A stretch of 47,845 bases of DNA from Hyphomicrobiaceae bacterium (GCA_020442165.1 JAGRKV010000027.1:1-47845); one strand, 5' to 3'; positions 23,655 to 32,252 are shown, counted from the first letter of the stretch. Notes: generated from the letters alone by a model not told the origin. Made by a program: numbers and translations.

Positions 23655-24338
23655 ATGACGTCGCGCGACGACATCATCGTCGAGATCACGCCGCAGGTGC
23701 TGCTGAAGGCCTATTCGTGCGGCATCTTTCCCATGGCCGAGAGTGCGGAAGATCCCGCGCTCTACTGGATCGAGCCGCAGCATCGCGGCATCCTTCCCCT
23801 CGACGCCGTACACGTACCCCGCAGGCTTGCACGCACGGTCCGCACGACACCTTTCGTCGTGCGCATCGATCACGATTTCGAGGGAACAGTCGAGGGATGT
23901 GCAGCTTCGCGCGAAGGCCGGCGCTCGACCTGGATCAACTCCCGTATCCGGTCGCTCTACCGTGAGCTCTTCGCGCTTGGCCACTGCCACACGGTCGAGG
24001 TCTACGACCGCAATCGGCTGGTCGGCGGTTTGTACGGCGTGACGCTCGGTGGCGCATTCTTCGGCGAGAGCATGTTTTCGTATGAGCGCGATGCCTCCAA
24101 GATTGCATTGTTGCATCTGATAGCGCGGCTCGTTGCCGGTGGTTTCACGCTGCTCGATACGCAGTTCGTTACAGAGCACCTTCGTCAGTTCGGCACCATC
24201 GAGGTGGAGCGCGATGCTTTCCAAGTGCTTCTCGATCGCGCACTCAAGGTGATGGCCGATTTCAACCGGCTCGCCCCCAACGCTTCGCCTCGCGAGGTGC
24301 TGGCGATATTGCAGCGGCCCGAGGCCGACAACTCATAG
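23655..24338 (+). CDS. aat: Leucyl/phenylalanyl-tRNA--protein transferase
   Basis: This 227-residue enzyme adds Leu or Phe from aminoacyl-tRNA to N-terminal Lys or Arg, marking proteins for ClpAP under the N-end rule. It carries the family opening [15 protein letters not shown], then [14 protein letters not shown], the TWINSRI loop, the GGLYGV and [11 protein letters not shown] catalytic core, and the C-terminal [15 protein letters not shown]. Length and domain content are complete. The ATG follows directly on an untranslated stretch with no good ribosome site. Position just downstream of accBC is common in rhizobia, as I recall. Confidence 0.95.
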   Translation: MTSRDDIIVEITPQVLLKAYSCGIFPMAESAEDPALYWIEPQHRGILPLDAVHVPRRLARTVRTTPFVVRIDHDFEGTVEGCAASREGRRSTWINSRIRSLYRELFALGHCHTVEVYDRNRLVGGLYGVTLGGAFFGESMFSYERDASKIALLHLIARLVAGGFTLLDTQFVTEHLRQFGTIEVERDAFQVLLDRALKVMADFNRLAPNASPREVLAILQRPEADNS

Positions 24339-24528
24339 CATTGCAAAATAGCGAGGCAGTGCCGCGATGTGGTTCTGCATTATTTGCCGTTGCTGTTCCC
24401 CCAGGGACAGCTGCATTCGCGCATCTGCATCATCCTTCGATCATCGGCACGACGCCGTCTACTTGCGGCCGGTTCATTGCGGTCGCGGCATGACAAGCAA
24501 CTGATGAACTCATCGAAGGAGTAACTAC

Positions 24529-24801
24529 ATGACGATCAAGAAAACCCTCGGCTTTGGATCACTGGCTGCGGCCATTGCTGCTGTTGCCCTCGCCGGCTCC
24601 GTCGGCACGGCAAGCACTGCTGAAGCTGGCAAGCGATTCCGCCTGCATGTTGGAGGCGGACACCACCACCACTTCCATCATCGCCATTGGCGCCCGCGGT
24701 TCTACGTCTATTCCGGCTCGGGCTGCGGCTACTACTACAAGAAGTGGAAGTGGACCGGCCGGAGCTACTGGAAGCACAAGTACTACGACTGCATCTCGTA
24801 A
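24529..24801 (+). CDS. Small secreted His/Tyr/Trp-rich protein
   Basis: I do not recognise this 90-residue protein. It has a clear signal peptide (residues 1-33, cleaved near AEA). The mature part is about 57 residues: a His cluster GGGHHHHFHHRHWRPRFY, then two cysteines (CGYYYKKWKW and a final YDCIS) in an aromatic, basic context. The His cluster suggests binding of Zn, Cu or Ni in the periplasm, and the two Cys could form one disulfide. A strong GAAGGAG site precedes the ATG. It forms its own unit, with hairpins downstream. Function is unknown. Confidence 0.75.
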   Translation: MTIKKTLGFGSLAAAIAAVALAGSVGTASTAEAGKRFRLHVGGGHHHHFHHRHWRPRFYVYSGSGCGYYYKKWKWTGRSYWKHKYYDCIS

Positions 24802-24812
24802 TCCGTATCAGG

Positions 24813-24835
24813 GCAAGGCAGTGGTGCTGCCTTGC
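24813..24835 (+). terminator. Hairpin after the His-rich gene
   Basis: A perfect 9-bp stem (GCAAGGCAG/CTGCCTTGC) with a 5-base loop starts 12 bases after the stop. No T-run follows. Confidence 0.4.
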
Positions 24836-24875
24836 GTTGCCGAAACGCGAAGCATGTTTCCATACATGCGCTTGA

Positions 24876-24904
24876 TGTCCCCTCGGATGCCATCCGAGGG
24901 GACA
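24876..24904 (+). terminator. Strong hairpin, likely terminator
   Basis: TGTCCCCTCGGAT pairs perfectly with ATCCGAGGGGACA (13 bp) around a 3-base loop, and the tail ATTCTTGTTT is T-rich. It probably ends transcription of the small His-rich gene. Confidence 0.65.
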
Positions 24905-25106
24905 ATTCTTGTTTCGCAATGTTTCATCAACCATCAAAAGCGTTTGAAAAATCACGCTTTCTGAAGCTTGCGCCAGAAGGTCGCTACGACCTCCTGCGCC
25001 TTTGCTAGCGGGCGCGCTGCGACTAGTGTGCGCCCGCCCTAGGCCGTAAAGGCGAAGGGAAAAAGCAGAGGGCACGAGGGATTAACGACTAGAGGTGAGT
25101 TTTAGT

Positions 25107-25769
25107 ATGAGCATCCTGAGCAAGGCGAGCGCGCTCGTCTTGGCAACTGCCTTTGCGTTCTGCGCCGCAGTTGCCTTGCCATCCACAAATGCCGAAGCAC
25201 GCGGTTATACCAAGAGCTCTTCGGCCTCCCACTCGCATCACGTTCGCCGCAAGAAGGCGCATCGCCATGCCAAGCGCCGCCACTCAACACGCCGCCATGT
25301 CGCGCATTCGCGCCGTGGCCATGACGTGCGCAAGTCGCGCCGCGTGCGCCATGCACAGCGTTCGCGCCGTCACAGGACTGCATCGTATCGCCGTCACCGC
25401 ATGAGCCTGGGTGCGACGACAGCAACGCATAGCCGTCGCATGCATCGGTCGCACGGATCATCGGGCAACGTCAGCTGGTCGGCCAGCTCTGGGTGCCTAG
25501 ATTCAACGCTGCGCGCGATCGTCTATCAGGTCGCCGCCAACTACGGCAGCCTGCGCGTCAATTCCACCTGCCGTAGCCGGGCGCACAACAGGCGCGTAGG
25601 TGGTGCCACGCATTCCCACCACATCGGCGGCAATGCTGTCGACTTCCGCGTGTTCGGAAATGTCGGTGCTGTTGCATCGTTCCTGCGCTCACACGGCAGC
25701 GTCGGCGGCTACAAGCACTATGGCGGCGGACTGTTCCATATCGATACCGGCCCGCGCCGCTCCTGGTAA
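25107..25769 (+). CDS. Exported M15-type peptidase domain with a polycationic tract
   Basis: This 220-residue protein has a signal peptide (1-31, ending AEA). It is followed by about 75 residues dominated by Arg, His, Ser and Lys (35-115) and a C-terminal domain of the M15A/DUF882 carboxypeptidase type (128-220). The zinc motif SxHxxGxAxD fits Ser170, His172, Gly175, Ala177 and Asp179, and His211 in LFHIDTG is the third ligand. Cys130 and Cys155 may pair. Relatives cleave peptidoglycan peptides or act as structural envelope proteins. The basic tract could bind anionic polymers such as lipopolysaccharide, polyphosphate or DNA. ATG 25107 follows GAGGTGA; GTG 25095 is an alternative. A complete terminator follows. 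Confidence 0.8.
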   Translation: MSILSKASALVLATAFAFCAAVALPSTNAEARGYTKSSSASHSHHVRRKKAHRHAKRRHSTRRHVAHSRRGHDVRKSRRVRHAQRSRRHRTASYRRHRMSLGATTATHSRRMHRSHGSSGNVSWSASSGCLDSTLRAIVYQVAANYGSLRVNSTCRSRAHNRRVGGATHSHHIGGNAVDFRVFGNVGAVASFLRSHGSVGGYKHYGGGLFHIDTGPRRSW

Positions 25770-25797
25770 GCGGACGTATAATATTCAGCGTGAGTTA

Positions 25798-25838
25798 CGC
25801 GCCGGCCGTCAGCCCTGACGGACGGCGCGTTTGCTTTT
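25798..25838 (+). terminator. Rho-independent terminator of the M15-type gene
   Basis: CGCGCCG and CGGCGCG form the outer stem and CCGTCA/TGACGG the inner stem, with one mismatch between them and a 4-base loop. TTTGCTTTT follows directly. It is 29 bases after the stop. Confidence 0.85.
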
Positions 25839-25999
25839 GGCTGCAGCAACCGGGTTGCTTCGCACGGCGGCCAGGCACAATTGAATCGCTGCATGTTCCG
25901 GGAGGAACAGCGCGAAGCCTTCGTCTCGGGCATCCTCAGAACATCGAGAGCGGCCATCGCCCCCCAGGCAACTCTTGAGAGGTGAAGCAGAGCGAAAGG
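25839..25999. other. Spacer upstream of the small-RNA candidate
   Basis: No gene is seen. This stretch should hold the promoter of the small-RNA candidate. CTTGAG at 25974-25979 could be a -35 element but no -10 lies 16-18 bases downstream. Confidence 0.3.
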
Positions 26000-26130
26000 A
26001 GTGAATTGAACTGCATCTTTCCGACTTCCTCCCCCTCATGGCTCGGGTGTCCGGCTCCCCCCGTCCTCCCAAGCACCCCCGCGGACACTCGAGCCCACTC
26101 CCCCCAGCTCCGGCTGGGGGTCTTTTTTTT
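26000..26130 (+). ncRNA. Candidate anti-Shine-Dalgarno small RNA with terminator
   Basis: This is a noncoding stretch bracketed by the terminator of the preceding gene and by its own perfect terminator: CCCCCAGC/GCTGGGGG, loop TCCG, 26101-26120, followed by TC and eight T. Inside is a 14-bp stem (26040-26053 with 26082-26095, one G-U). It presents a 28-base C-rich loop containing TCCTCCC (26064-26070). A second TTCCTCCCCC (26026-26035) is unpaired just 5' of the stem. Repeated single-stranded CCUCC motifs are the hallmark of alphaproteobacterial sRNAs that pair with ribosome sites (alpha-r14/NfeR1 and Cuckoo/CcsR types). The 5' end is a guess; the 3' end is well defined. Confidence 0.65.
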
Positions 26131-26158
26131 GGGGGGCAATGAAAGACGTTCGATCGGC

Positions 26159-26857
26159 TCAGCCCATGGCTTCCGACTGCTTGCGGCCACGATGACGGCG
26201 TTGGTCGATCTGGAGCGACAGGACAGAGAAGGCTATCCATCCCAGATTGAAGAACACTCCGGCCAGCACGACGATTTCACCCGGTATTGGCCCCACCGCC
26301 GCGCGTTCGAAAAGTTGAGCGGTGCTCTGCAGCGGCGTTGGATGAATGGCGACCTTGCCATAGTAGGCACATGACTGAATGCCAAGAATCCAAACATAGC
26401 TGCGACGCAGGCGACGGCCGAGTGCCGTCACCATCGTGATGTGATGATGAGGCCGCATGTAATCGTCGGCGAGCGTGTTCTGCCAGCCGTCGCCATTCAG
26501 CAGGACCTCGCCGCGCAGCATCGGTGCATACATATGCTTTTCCATCCAGCGCGCGCGGGCACGCCAGACGTTGAAGTATCGGTAACGCCGTGCCTCGAAC
26601 GTGAGAAAAACGATGACAAGCAGGCCGACCAGGAGCAACGGGACCGGCGAGGCCTCCCTGCTGGAAAACGTCACCGACAATGCAATGCCGAGAGATGCCA
26701 CCGCCCAATTCGTCGTGGCGTCGAGTCGGGTGCGCCAGATCGTCGAACGGTAGACTTCGCCGCGATAGAGATGCGCCAACGCTCCAAGCTCCGCGGCGGA
26801 ATAGCTCGGAGGCGCCGAACTCTCCTGCACATGCAGCTTGTCTACGGGATCGGGCAT
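26159..26857 (-). CDS. DUF2270 integral membrane protein
   Basis: This 232-residue protein shows the DUF2270 signature: HLYRGEVYRSTIWRTRLD, then TTNWAVASLGIALSVTF. Four membrane helices are likely: about residues 50-68, 70-88, 152-168 and 190-213. A conserved cytoplasmic loop between helices 2 and 3 contains RRYRYFNVWRARARWME and an aromatic/acidic stretch. Family function is unknown; relatives occur singly in many alphaproteobacteria. It starts at ATG 26857 and ends 29 bp from the small-RNA terminator on the other strand. No partner gene is evident; the neighbours on the same strand are also membrane proteins. Confidence 0.8.
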   Translation of the reverse strand: MPDPVDKLHVQESSAPPSYSAAELGALAHLYRGEVYRSTIWRTRLDATTNWAVASLGIALSVTFSSREASPVPLLLVGLLVIVFLTFEARRYRYFNVWRARARWMEKHMYAPMLRGEVLLNGDGWQNTLADDYMRPHHHITMVTALGRRLRRSYVWILGIQSCAYYGKVAIHPTPLQSTAQLFERAAVGPIPGEIVVLAGVFFNLGWIAFSVLSLQIDQRRHRGRKQSEAMG

Positions 26858-27028
26858 ACGAACTCCGCCAGACCTGTGGCGATCGCACAGGTGCGGATCG
26901 ATGATAGCGAAATTGCGCCTAGAGGTTCACAACAGAATGTTGTGCGGTGCGGCATGCTGCACCTTGCGCCGCCCCCGAGGAGCAGCCCGAGCGATAGCGA
27001 GGGTTAGCTGCTTGAGAGAAGAAATCCG

Positions 27029-27057
27029 GATCGTTTCAACTTAAGTCTGAAACGATC
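27029..27057 (-). terminator. Perfect 10-bp inverted repeat after the 66-residue gene
   Basis: GATCGTTTCA and TGAAACGATC flank nine bases that are themselves nearly palindromic (ACTTAAGT). On the minus strand the tail is CGGATTTCTTCTC, moderately T-rich, and the hairpin begins at the stop codon of the small gene, so a terminator role is likely. Confidence 0.5.
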
Positions 27058-27257
27058 TAGCCGGAGACGGACCGCCACAGCTGACCCAATAGGCTCACCA
27101 CTCCGACCAACATCAATCCGGCTGCGACAACCGCCAGCCGTGCCGTCAGCTCCGAATAGGCCATGCGTGCAAGGCGCGGCGAGCGCAACTCATCCTTCAG
27201 CCAGAAGAGGCCAAGTATGAGAGCCATGAGCAAGGCGCCTGACGCGAAATAAAGCAT
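27057..27257 (-). CDS. Small two-helix membrane protein
   Basis: This is a 66-residue predicted membrane protein with helices at about 3-19 (YFASGALLMALILGLFW) and 44-62 (LAVVAAGLMLVGVVSLLGQL), separated by a charged loop (KDELRSPRLARMAYSE). I do not recognise the family. It follows ltrA on the same strand after 125 bp and may share its transcript. GAGG lies five bases before the ATG. A hairpin begins at its stop. No frame on the other strand competes. Confidence 0.5.
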   Translation of the reverse strand: MLYFASGALLMALILGLFWLKDELRSPRLARMAYSELTARLAVVAAGLMLVGVVSLLGQLWRSVSG

Positions 27258-27382
27258 GGCCTCAGTCTTAGCGGCTGTATCACCGCCGGCCTAGATAGGT
27301 ATGCCTTCCAGCGCAGACAATTCCATGTGCGCGGGCCGACAAAGAATTTGTTCAGTGTCGCGGCTTGAAACCGGGCGCGGCG

Positions 27383-28543
27383 CTAAGTTCGCGTTGCACC
27401 CGAACTCCAGGATCGGACTGAAACGAAGGCCACCGCCAACGCGGCAATGATTTCCAGCCCAGCGGGCAGCAACAGGCTGGCCGACAAGATTGTCAGGGCG
27501 CCCAAAAGCAGTGTGTAGCGTTGCATGCCTAGTGCCGCCAGGTAGCGGTCGCGGACAAACCAGATCGCAGCGAGGTAAATGGCGAGTGGTATTGCTACGG
27601 CGAGATCGCCTGCGTGCAGGCCCACTTCGGCGTGATGTGTCAGTACTTCGGTCAACACGGTGAAGCCTGCGCCCACCGCCGCGGCAGATGCAAAGACGAA
27701 AACGTGACCGTAACCCCAGATGATTGCGCGTGGAAATTCCTGTGTCTCCAGGTGCTCCTCGCGCGAGAAATAGGCCCACCACATCGCGAACGTAATCACC
27801 GCTGCACTGATGGCCACATGCAGCAGCGGATCTGCCAACGAGAGTGCTTCGCCCGACTTACGCAACGCGGCCGATGCCGCAAGCAACCCTTCGCCAAGCA
27901 CGATAATGTTGAGCAGGCCGTAACGCTCGATGATGTGATGACGATGCCACGGCGTATGGATGGCCCTCTCGGCATAGACCGGGACCGACAATTCGAGCAC
28001 CATGCCCAGCACAAATGCGGCGTTGAAGATCATCGTGCCCGTCGACAACAGGTGAAATAGTGCCGTCCAGTAAACCTGGGCCAACGTGATACCCATGGCG
28101 TAGCGCAGCGCGGTGGTCCGATGACCTGGATCACCGCGAGCGGCCGCGAGCCAGAGCGCAACTTGGCCGAGGCGCATTACGACGAACCCCAGCCAGATGA
28201 GGTAGATCGGCTTGTTCTCGAAGAGAGCGGAGATCCCCGCAGCCATCATCAGCGCGCCGAAAATGATGACCAGGGTCACAATCCGGAACCACGCGCGGCC
28301 ATTGTCGTAGGCGGAGGCGAACCAAGTGTAGTTCATCCACGCCCACCAGATGGCAAAGAACGAGAAGGCATAACCGACAAGGCCTTCGCCCGTGTGCCCC
28401 GCTGCTATCGCGTGGGCCAAGCCATGGGCAGCCGACGCAATCGCTACCACGCTTGCCAGATCGTAGAAGAGCTCAAGCGGCGTTGCTGCCCGATGGTGCT
28501 CTGCGCGATCACGCGGCGTCACCGAAAGAAAGTCACGGGTCAT
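27383..28543 (-). CDS. Low temperature requirement protein A (LtrA) family membrane protein
   Basis: This 386-residue protein has about ten to twelve predicted membrane helices. It shows the LtrA family pattern: PLELFYDLASVVAIASA near the start, FFAIWWAWMNYTWFASAYD next, and HHIIERYGLLNIIVLGEG in the middle. The family was named from a Listeria cold-growth gene; the biochemical role remains unclear. ATG 28543 has AAGGA eight bases upstream; ATG 28570 would add nine residues. It starts 65 bp after guaA and may be transcribed with it, although no functional link to GMP synthesis is obvious. Confidence 0.85.
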   Translation of the reverse strand: MTRDFLSVTPRDRAEHHRAATPLELFYDLASVVAIASAAHGLAHAIAAGHTGEGLVGYAFSFFAIWWAWMNYTWFASAYDNGRAWFRIVTLVIIFGALMMAAGISALFENKPIYLIWLGFVVMRLGQVALWLAAARGDPGHRTTALRYAMGITLAQVYWTALFHLLSTGTMIFNAAFVLGMVLELSVPVYAERAIHTPWHRHHIIERYGLLNIIVLGEGLLAASAALRKSGEALSLADPLLHVAISAAVITFAMWWAYFSREEHLETQEFPRAIIWGYGHVFVFASAAAVGAGFTVLTEVLTHHAEVGLHAGDLAVAIPLAIYLAAIWFVRDRYLAALGMQRYTLLLGALTILSASLLLPAGLEIIAALAVAFVSVRSWSSGATRT

Positions 28544-28607
28544 TTTATGGTCCTTGTCCGCATATCGCATTCCCTAGCGACGTCACGCTACAATGCGCAC
28601 CGCGGCA

Positions 28608-30155
28608 TCACTCCCACTCGATGGTGCCCGGCGGTTTGGAAGTCACATCGTAGACGACGCGGTTGATACCGTTCACCTCGTTGATGATGCGAGTTGCCGT
28701 TCGAGTGAGGAAATCGTGACTGAAGGGGAAGCTGTCTGCCGTCATGCCGTCCGTGGAGGTGACGGCGCGCAGGCCGCAGACATGATCGTAGGTGCGCGCG
28801 TCCCCCATGACGCCGACCGTGCGGACAGGCAGCAGGACTGCGAATGCCTGCCAGATCTGGTCATAGAGCCCGGCAGCACGGATCTCCTCCAGGTAGATTG
28901 CATCGGCCTTGCGCAGGATTTCCAGCTTCTCCTCGGTGATGTCGCCCGGCATGCGGATCGCCAAGCCTGGGCCGGGGAAGGGATGGCGGCCGATGAAGTG
29001 CGCCGGAAGGCCCAATTCGCGGCCCAGTGCACGTACCTCGTCCTTGAAGAGTTCGCGCAAGGGCTCGATGAGCTTCAGATTCATGCGCTCAGGCAAACCG
29101 CCGACGTTGTGGTGCGACTTGATCGTCACCGAAGGACCGCCGGTGAACGAAACGCTTTCGATGACATCGGGATAAAGCGTGCCTTGCGCCAGAAATTCCG
29201 CGCCGCCAACCTTTTTTGCCTCGCGCTCGAACACGTCGATAAAAAGACCGCCGATGATCTTGCGCTTCCTTTCAGGGTCGCTGACACCTTTCAACGCAGA
29301 GAGGAATTCCTCACGCGCATCCACATGCACGAGCGGAATGTTGTAGCTCTCACGGAAGAGCGAGACGACCTCTTCCGCCTCGTTCATGCGCAGCAAGCCG
29401 TGATCGACAAAGATGCAGGTAAGCTGATCTCCAATCGCCTCGTGGATGAGAACCGAGGCAACGGCGCTGTCGACACCACCAGACAGTCCTGAAATCACCC
29501 GGCCCTTGCCGACCTGTGAGCGGATCTTGTCGATCTCGCTCGATCGGAAGTGGGCCATCGTCCAGTCGCCGGGCAGCCCGGTGATGCGGTGGACGAAATT
29601 CGAAATGAGGCGTGCGCCATCGGGCGTATGCACGACCTCGGGATGGAACTGCACGGCATAGAGCTTGCGATGCTCGTCGGCGATGGCGGCAAACGGCGCG
29701 CCACGCGAAACGGCGACCACCTCGAAGCCTTCTGGCAGCTTGGTCACGCGATCGCCATGGCTCATCCAAACCTGGTGCTTCTCGCCGGGCTTCCAGACAC
29801 CTTCGAACAGCGCCGAGGGCTTCAGAACTTCCAGCTCGGCACGGCCGAACTCGCGATGGTGGCCACCTTCGACGCCGCCGCCCATCTGCGCCACCATGGT
29901 CTGTTCGCCATAGCAGATGCCGAGTACCGGCAGTCCGCTTTCGAAGACCCAGTCGGGTGCGCGCGGTGTACCCATTTCGGTGACGCTGGCCGGGCCTCCC
30001 GACAGGATGACAGCGCGGGGCTTCAAGCGTTCAATCGCGTCCTCGGCACTGTTGAACGGCACGATCTCGGAATAGACGCCCGCTTCGCGCACGCGACGCG
30101 CAATGAGCTGGGTGACTTGGCTGCCGAAATCGATGATGAGAACGGTTTCTGTCAT
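28608..30155 (-). CDS. guaA: GMP synthase (glutamine-hydrolysing)
   Basis: This 515-residue enzyme aminates XMP to GMP with glutamine and ATP. The N-terminal glutaminase domain has the nucleophile Cys in GICYGEQTM and the His/Glu pair in QFHPEVVHT. The ATP-pyrophosphatase domain has the P-loop [10 protein letters not shown]. The C-terminal dimerisation domain ends in the family tail [12 protein letters not shown] 30155 starts [13 protein letters not shown]; the frame is open 32 codons further upstream without family similarity. guaB lies 13.8 kb away on the same strand, beyond rsmB, and the intervening 10.5 kb looks like an insert. Confidence 0.96.
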   Translation of the reverse strand: MTETVLIIDFGSQVTQLIARRVREAGVYSEIVPFNSAEDAIERLKPRAVILSGGPASVTEMGTPRAPDWVFESGLPVLGICYGEQTMVAQMGGGVEGGHHREFGRAELEVLKPSALFEGVWKPGEKHQVWMSHGDRVTKLPEGFEVVAVSRGAPFAAIADEHRKLYAVQFHPEVVHTPDGARLISNFVHRITGLPGDWTMAHFRSSEIDKIRSQVGKGRVISGLSGGVDSAVASVLIHEAIGDQLTCIFVDHGLLRMNEAEEVVSLFRESYNIPLVHVDAREEFLSALKGVSDPERKRKIIGGLFIDVFEREAKKVGGAEFLAQGTLYPDVIESVSFTGGPSVTIKSHHNVGGLPERMNLKLIEPLRELFKDEVRALGRELGLPAHFIGRHPFPGPGLAIRMPGDITEEKLEILRKADAIYLEEIRAAGLYDQIWQAFAVLLPVRTVGVMGDARTYDHVCGLRAVTSTDGMTADSFPFSHDFLTRTATRIINEVNGINRVVYDVTSKPPGTIEWE

Positions 30156-30326
30156 GGTGTGCCCGATGAGAATTTTGCCGGCTGAGGGATAGCCTTGGGA
30201 GGGTGAGACGACCGCTCCAGCCGGATGCTCGTCCTTGCTGAGACAGACCACCGGGGCGCGGGAGCGTCAAGGCGCAGACCTATTTTGCGCAGGGGCTGCA
30301 CACAGGCTGGAACCCCAAGGTGCGGC

Positions 30327-30349
30327 TTTTTTGGAATTGTTCTAAAAAA
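30327..30349. promoter_or_regulatory. Irr-box-like palindrome upstream of the ZIP transporter
   Basis: Ten-base arms TTTTTTGGAA and TTCTAAAAAA surround TTG, with one mismatch between the arms. The core differs at one base from the iron control element bound by Irr in rhizobia as I recall it (TTTAGAA, three bases, TTCTAAA). It is about 100 bp before the ZIP gene and 170 bp before guaA. The match and the metal-transporter neighbour support a metal-responsive operator. Which regulator binds is inferred. Confidence 0.55.
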
Positions 30350-30451
30350 TTCGAAGCAGTAGGATGCAACACCGAATGCGGCGCCCACGGACTTCCATGC
30401 GGTCCACAAGCACCGCGAGAAATGCCCGCACTGCCGCGAAAGCCCCGATAT

Positions 30452-31195
30452 ATGAACGAAAGCACAGTCTTGGTCGTGTTCGTTGCCGCCCTTCTGACGG
30501 CGATCGCGACAGGGATAGGCGCGCTGCCGTTCTTATTCGTGCGGGAGATTTCCAAGCGATGGATGTCGCTATCACACGCCATGGCGGGTGGCTTGATGCT
30601 GGCGGCCTGCCACAGCCTAATCGCTGAAGGCATAGCGCTCGATCCGGGACGGCTCCTTGTGGGGGTACTCATCGGGCTTGCCGGTATCGTTGTTGGCCAC
30701 CGGATGGTGGCGAATGGCGATGCCCATGAGATTGCGAACCTGAAGGGGCTGGACGCTCGCAAGGCATTGCTGATCGTGGGGGTGATGACGGCGCATTCCT
30801 TCGCGGAGGGCGTGGCGGTGGGCGTCTCTTTCGCGGGTGATGGCGCTCTGGCTGAATTCATTTCGACGGCGATTGCGGTCCACAACATCCCGGAGGGCCT
30901 GGCGATCTCGCTCGTGCTCGTGCCGCGGGGAACGCCGGTGTGGCAGGCGGCCCTCTGGTCGATTTTCACAAGCCTGCCGCAACCGCTGATGGCCGTGCCA
31001 GCCTATCTGTTCGTGGAGACTTTCCAGCCGTTTTTGCCCATAGGCTTTGGCCTGGCGGCGGGCGCCATGATCTGGCTGGTGTTCTCCGAGTTGATCCCCG
31101 AAGCCAACGAACATGAAACACATGGCAACGTCGCCATTGCTGTTACGCTTTCGTTTGCCGCCATGCTAGCGTTTCAATATCTCGTGTTGAAATGA
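30452..31195 (+). CDS. ZIP family divalent metal transporter
   Basis: This 247-residue inner-membrane protein has about eight helices. The two metal-binding helices carry the ZIP signatures HSFAEGVAVG (helix 4) and HNIPEGLAIS (helix 5), with the paired His and Glu ligands intact. A further acidic/His cluster near the C-terminus (SELIPEANEHETHGN) fits the metal-exit side. Relatives import Zn, Fe or Mn. The first 44 codons of the upstream open frame cross the promoter region and lack family similarity, so ATG 30452 is chosen. An Irr-box-like palindrome upstream suggests control by iron or another metal. It is convergent with the alpha/beta hydrolase gene, 30 bp away. Confidence 0.88.
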   Translation: MNESTVLVVFVAALLTAIATGIGALPFLFVREISKRWMSLSHAMAGGLMLAACHSLIAEGIALDPGRLLVGVLIGLAGIVVGHRMVANGDAHEIANLKGLDARKALLIVGVMTAHSFAEGVAVGVSFAGDGALAEFISTAIAVHNIPEGLAISLVLVPRGTPVWQAALWSIFTSLPQPLMAVPAYLFVETFQPFLPIGFGLAAGAMIWLVFSELIPEANEHETHGNVAIAVTLSFAAMLAFQYLVLK

Positions 31196-31225
31196 CCACT
31201 GCGGGTCGGCCCCGCATGCGGCAAC

Positions 31226-32146
31226 TCAGGCCTGGGCCAGTGCGAGCTTCTTTACCGCATCGAGCGTCTTGCTGATCCGGTCATAAATCCAAAAATGCCC
31301 GCCGCCATGGACCCGTTTCAACTCGCAGCCCGGGATCATATTTGCTAGGCGGAAAGTCACCTCGCTCGGCACGATGGTGTCTTCGGTTCCCTGCCACAGG
31401 CGCGTCGGCGCAGTGATCGCCGCGTAATCGACGTGCCACGGCTCGGCGTAAATTTCCAGATCAGCAATGCCACCGCCGATGCCGTTGTTCGTCGCTTCCA
31501 GCGTCATGTCGATGATGCTCGTTACAACTTCCTCGCGTGCAAGCGTCGCGCGGTCCGAGACCGGCAGGGCATGGACAAAAGCGTTGGAAAAAAAGCGTGG
31601 CGCGGCACGAAACGATCGCATGGCGATCTCGGCATTGGCGCGCAGGACCCAGGGATGGCGGGGCAGATCGAGGAAAAATGCGCGATGGGCCATGGACAAG
31701 TGAACAGGGTCGGGGGACGACCGCGAGGCCACATCGGCAACAGGACCGAGCGGGCTAATCAATCCCAGTGCCGTCACGCGGTCGCGCAACGCGGCGGCCA
31801 GCGCCACCGCGTAGGGTCCGCCGCCCGATACCCCGATCATGGCAAAACGCTCGATATGCATGGCATCGGGAATTTCGGCGAAGATGGCTGTTCTGCTGGG
31901 CAGTGTCGCGCCGTAGTCACGCGGGGAAAGACCGTAGCCGGGCCGGTCGAACGCGATCAGCCGCAGGCCCAACTCGCGGGCGGGCGCATCCGCGACCTCG
32001 AACATCAGCCGGGATGCCGGTGCGCCATGAAGTGCCAGGATGGGATAGCCTGTGGGGTCGCCATATTCGACGACACCGAAGCGTTGGCCCGAGGTTACGG
32101 TGACGACCCGGCTGATTCCCATGCGCGAAGGCAGAATCGCTTCCAC
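31226..32146 (-). CDS. Alpha/beta-hydrolase fold protein
   Basis: This 306-residue cytoplasmic hydrolase has the oxyanion stretch ALHGAPASR, the nucleophile elbow with Ser107 in GVSGGGPYA, an acid in GTEDTIVP and a His in HGGGHFW near residue 283. This is a complete triad. The substrate cannot be read; esters, lactones or amides are possible. The GTG start at 32146 is preceded by the very strong GGAAGGAGGG site, which decides it over ATG 32122. It sits just downstream of the kamA operon on the same strand, but a hairpin with a T-rich tail separates them. Confidence 0.85.
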   Translation of the reverse strand: MEAILPSRMGISRVVTVTSGQRFGVVEYGDPTGYPILALHGAPASRLMFEVADAPARELGLRLIAFDRPGYGLSPRDYGATLPSRTAIFAEIPDAMHIERFAMIGVSGGGPYAVALAAALRDRVTALGLISPLGPVADVASRSSPDPVHLSMAHRAFFLDLPRHPWVLRANAEIAMRSFRAAPRFFSNAFVHALPVSDRATLAREEVVTSIIDMTLEATNNGIGGGIADLEIYAEPWHVDYAAITAPTRLWQGTEDTIVPSEVTFRLANMIPGCELKRVHGGGHFWIYDRISKTLDAVKKLALAQA

Positions 32147-32168
32147 CGGCCCTCCTTCCCAAACAACA

Positions 32169-32193
32169 GAGGCGCCAGATTGACCGGCGCCTC
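32169..32193 (-). terminator. Terminator at the end of the kamA operon
   Basis: GAGGCGCC and GGCGCCTC form a perfect 8-bp stem with a 9-base loop. On the minus strand the tail reads TGTTGTTT. It lies 60 bases after the stop of the GNAT-deacetylase-GNAT gene. Confidence 0.65.
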
Positions 32194-32252
32194 ATCCAAG
32201 TCATGTACCATACCGCTTCGCGGGCCATGGAGCGAGGACGATAGAGCAACCC

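Noticed and set aside
23414..23965. Plus-strand open frame overlapping the start of aat in another frame
   Set aside because: Overlaps over 300 bases of a certain gene, and its non-overlapping part resembles nothing known.
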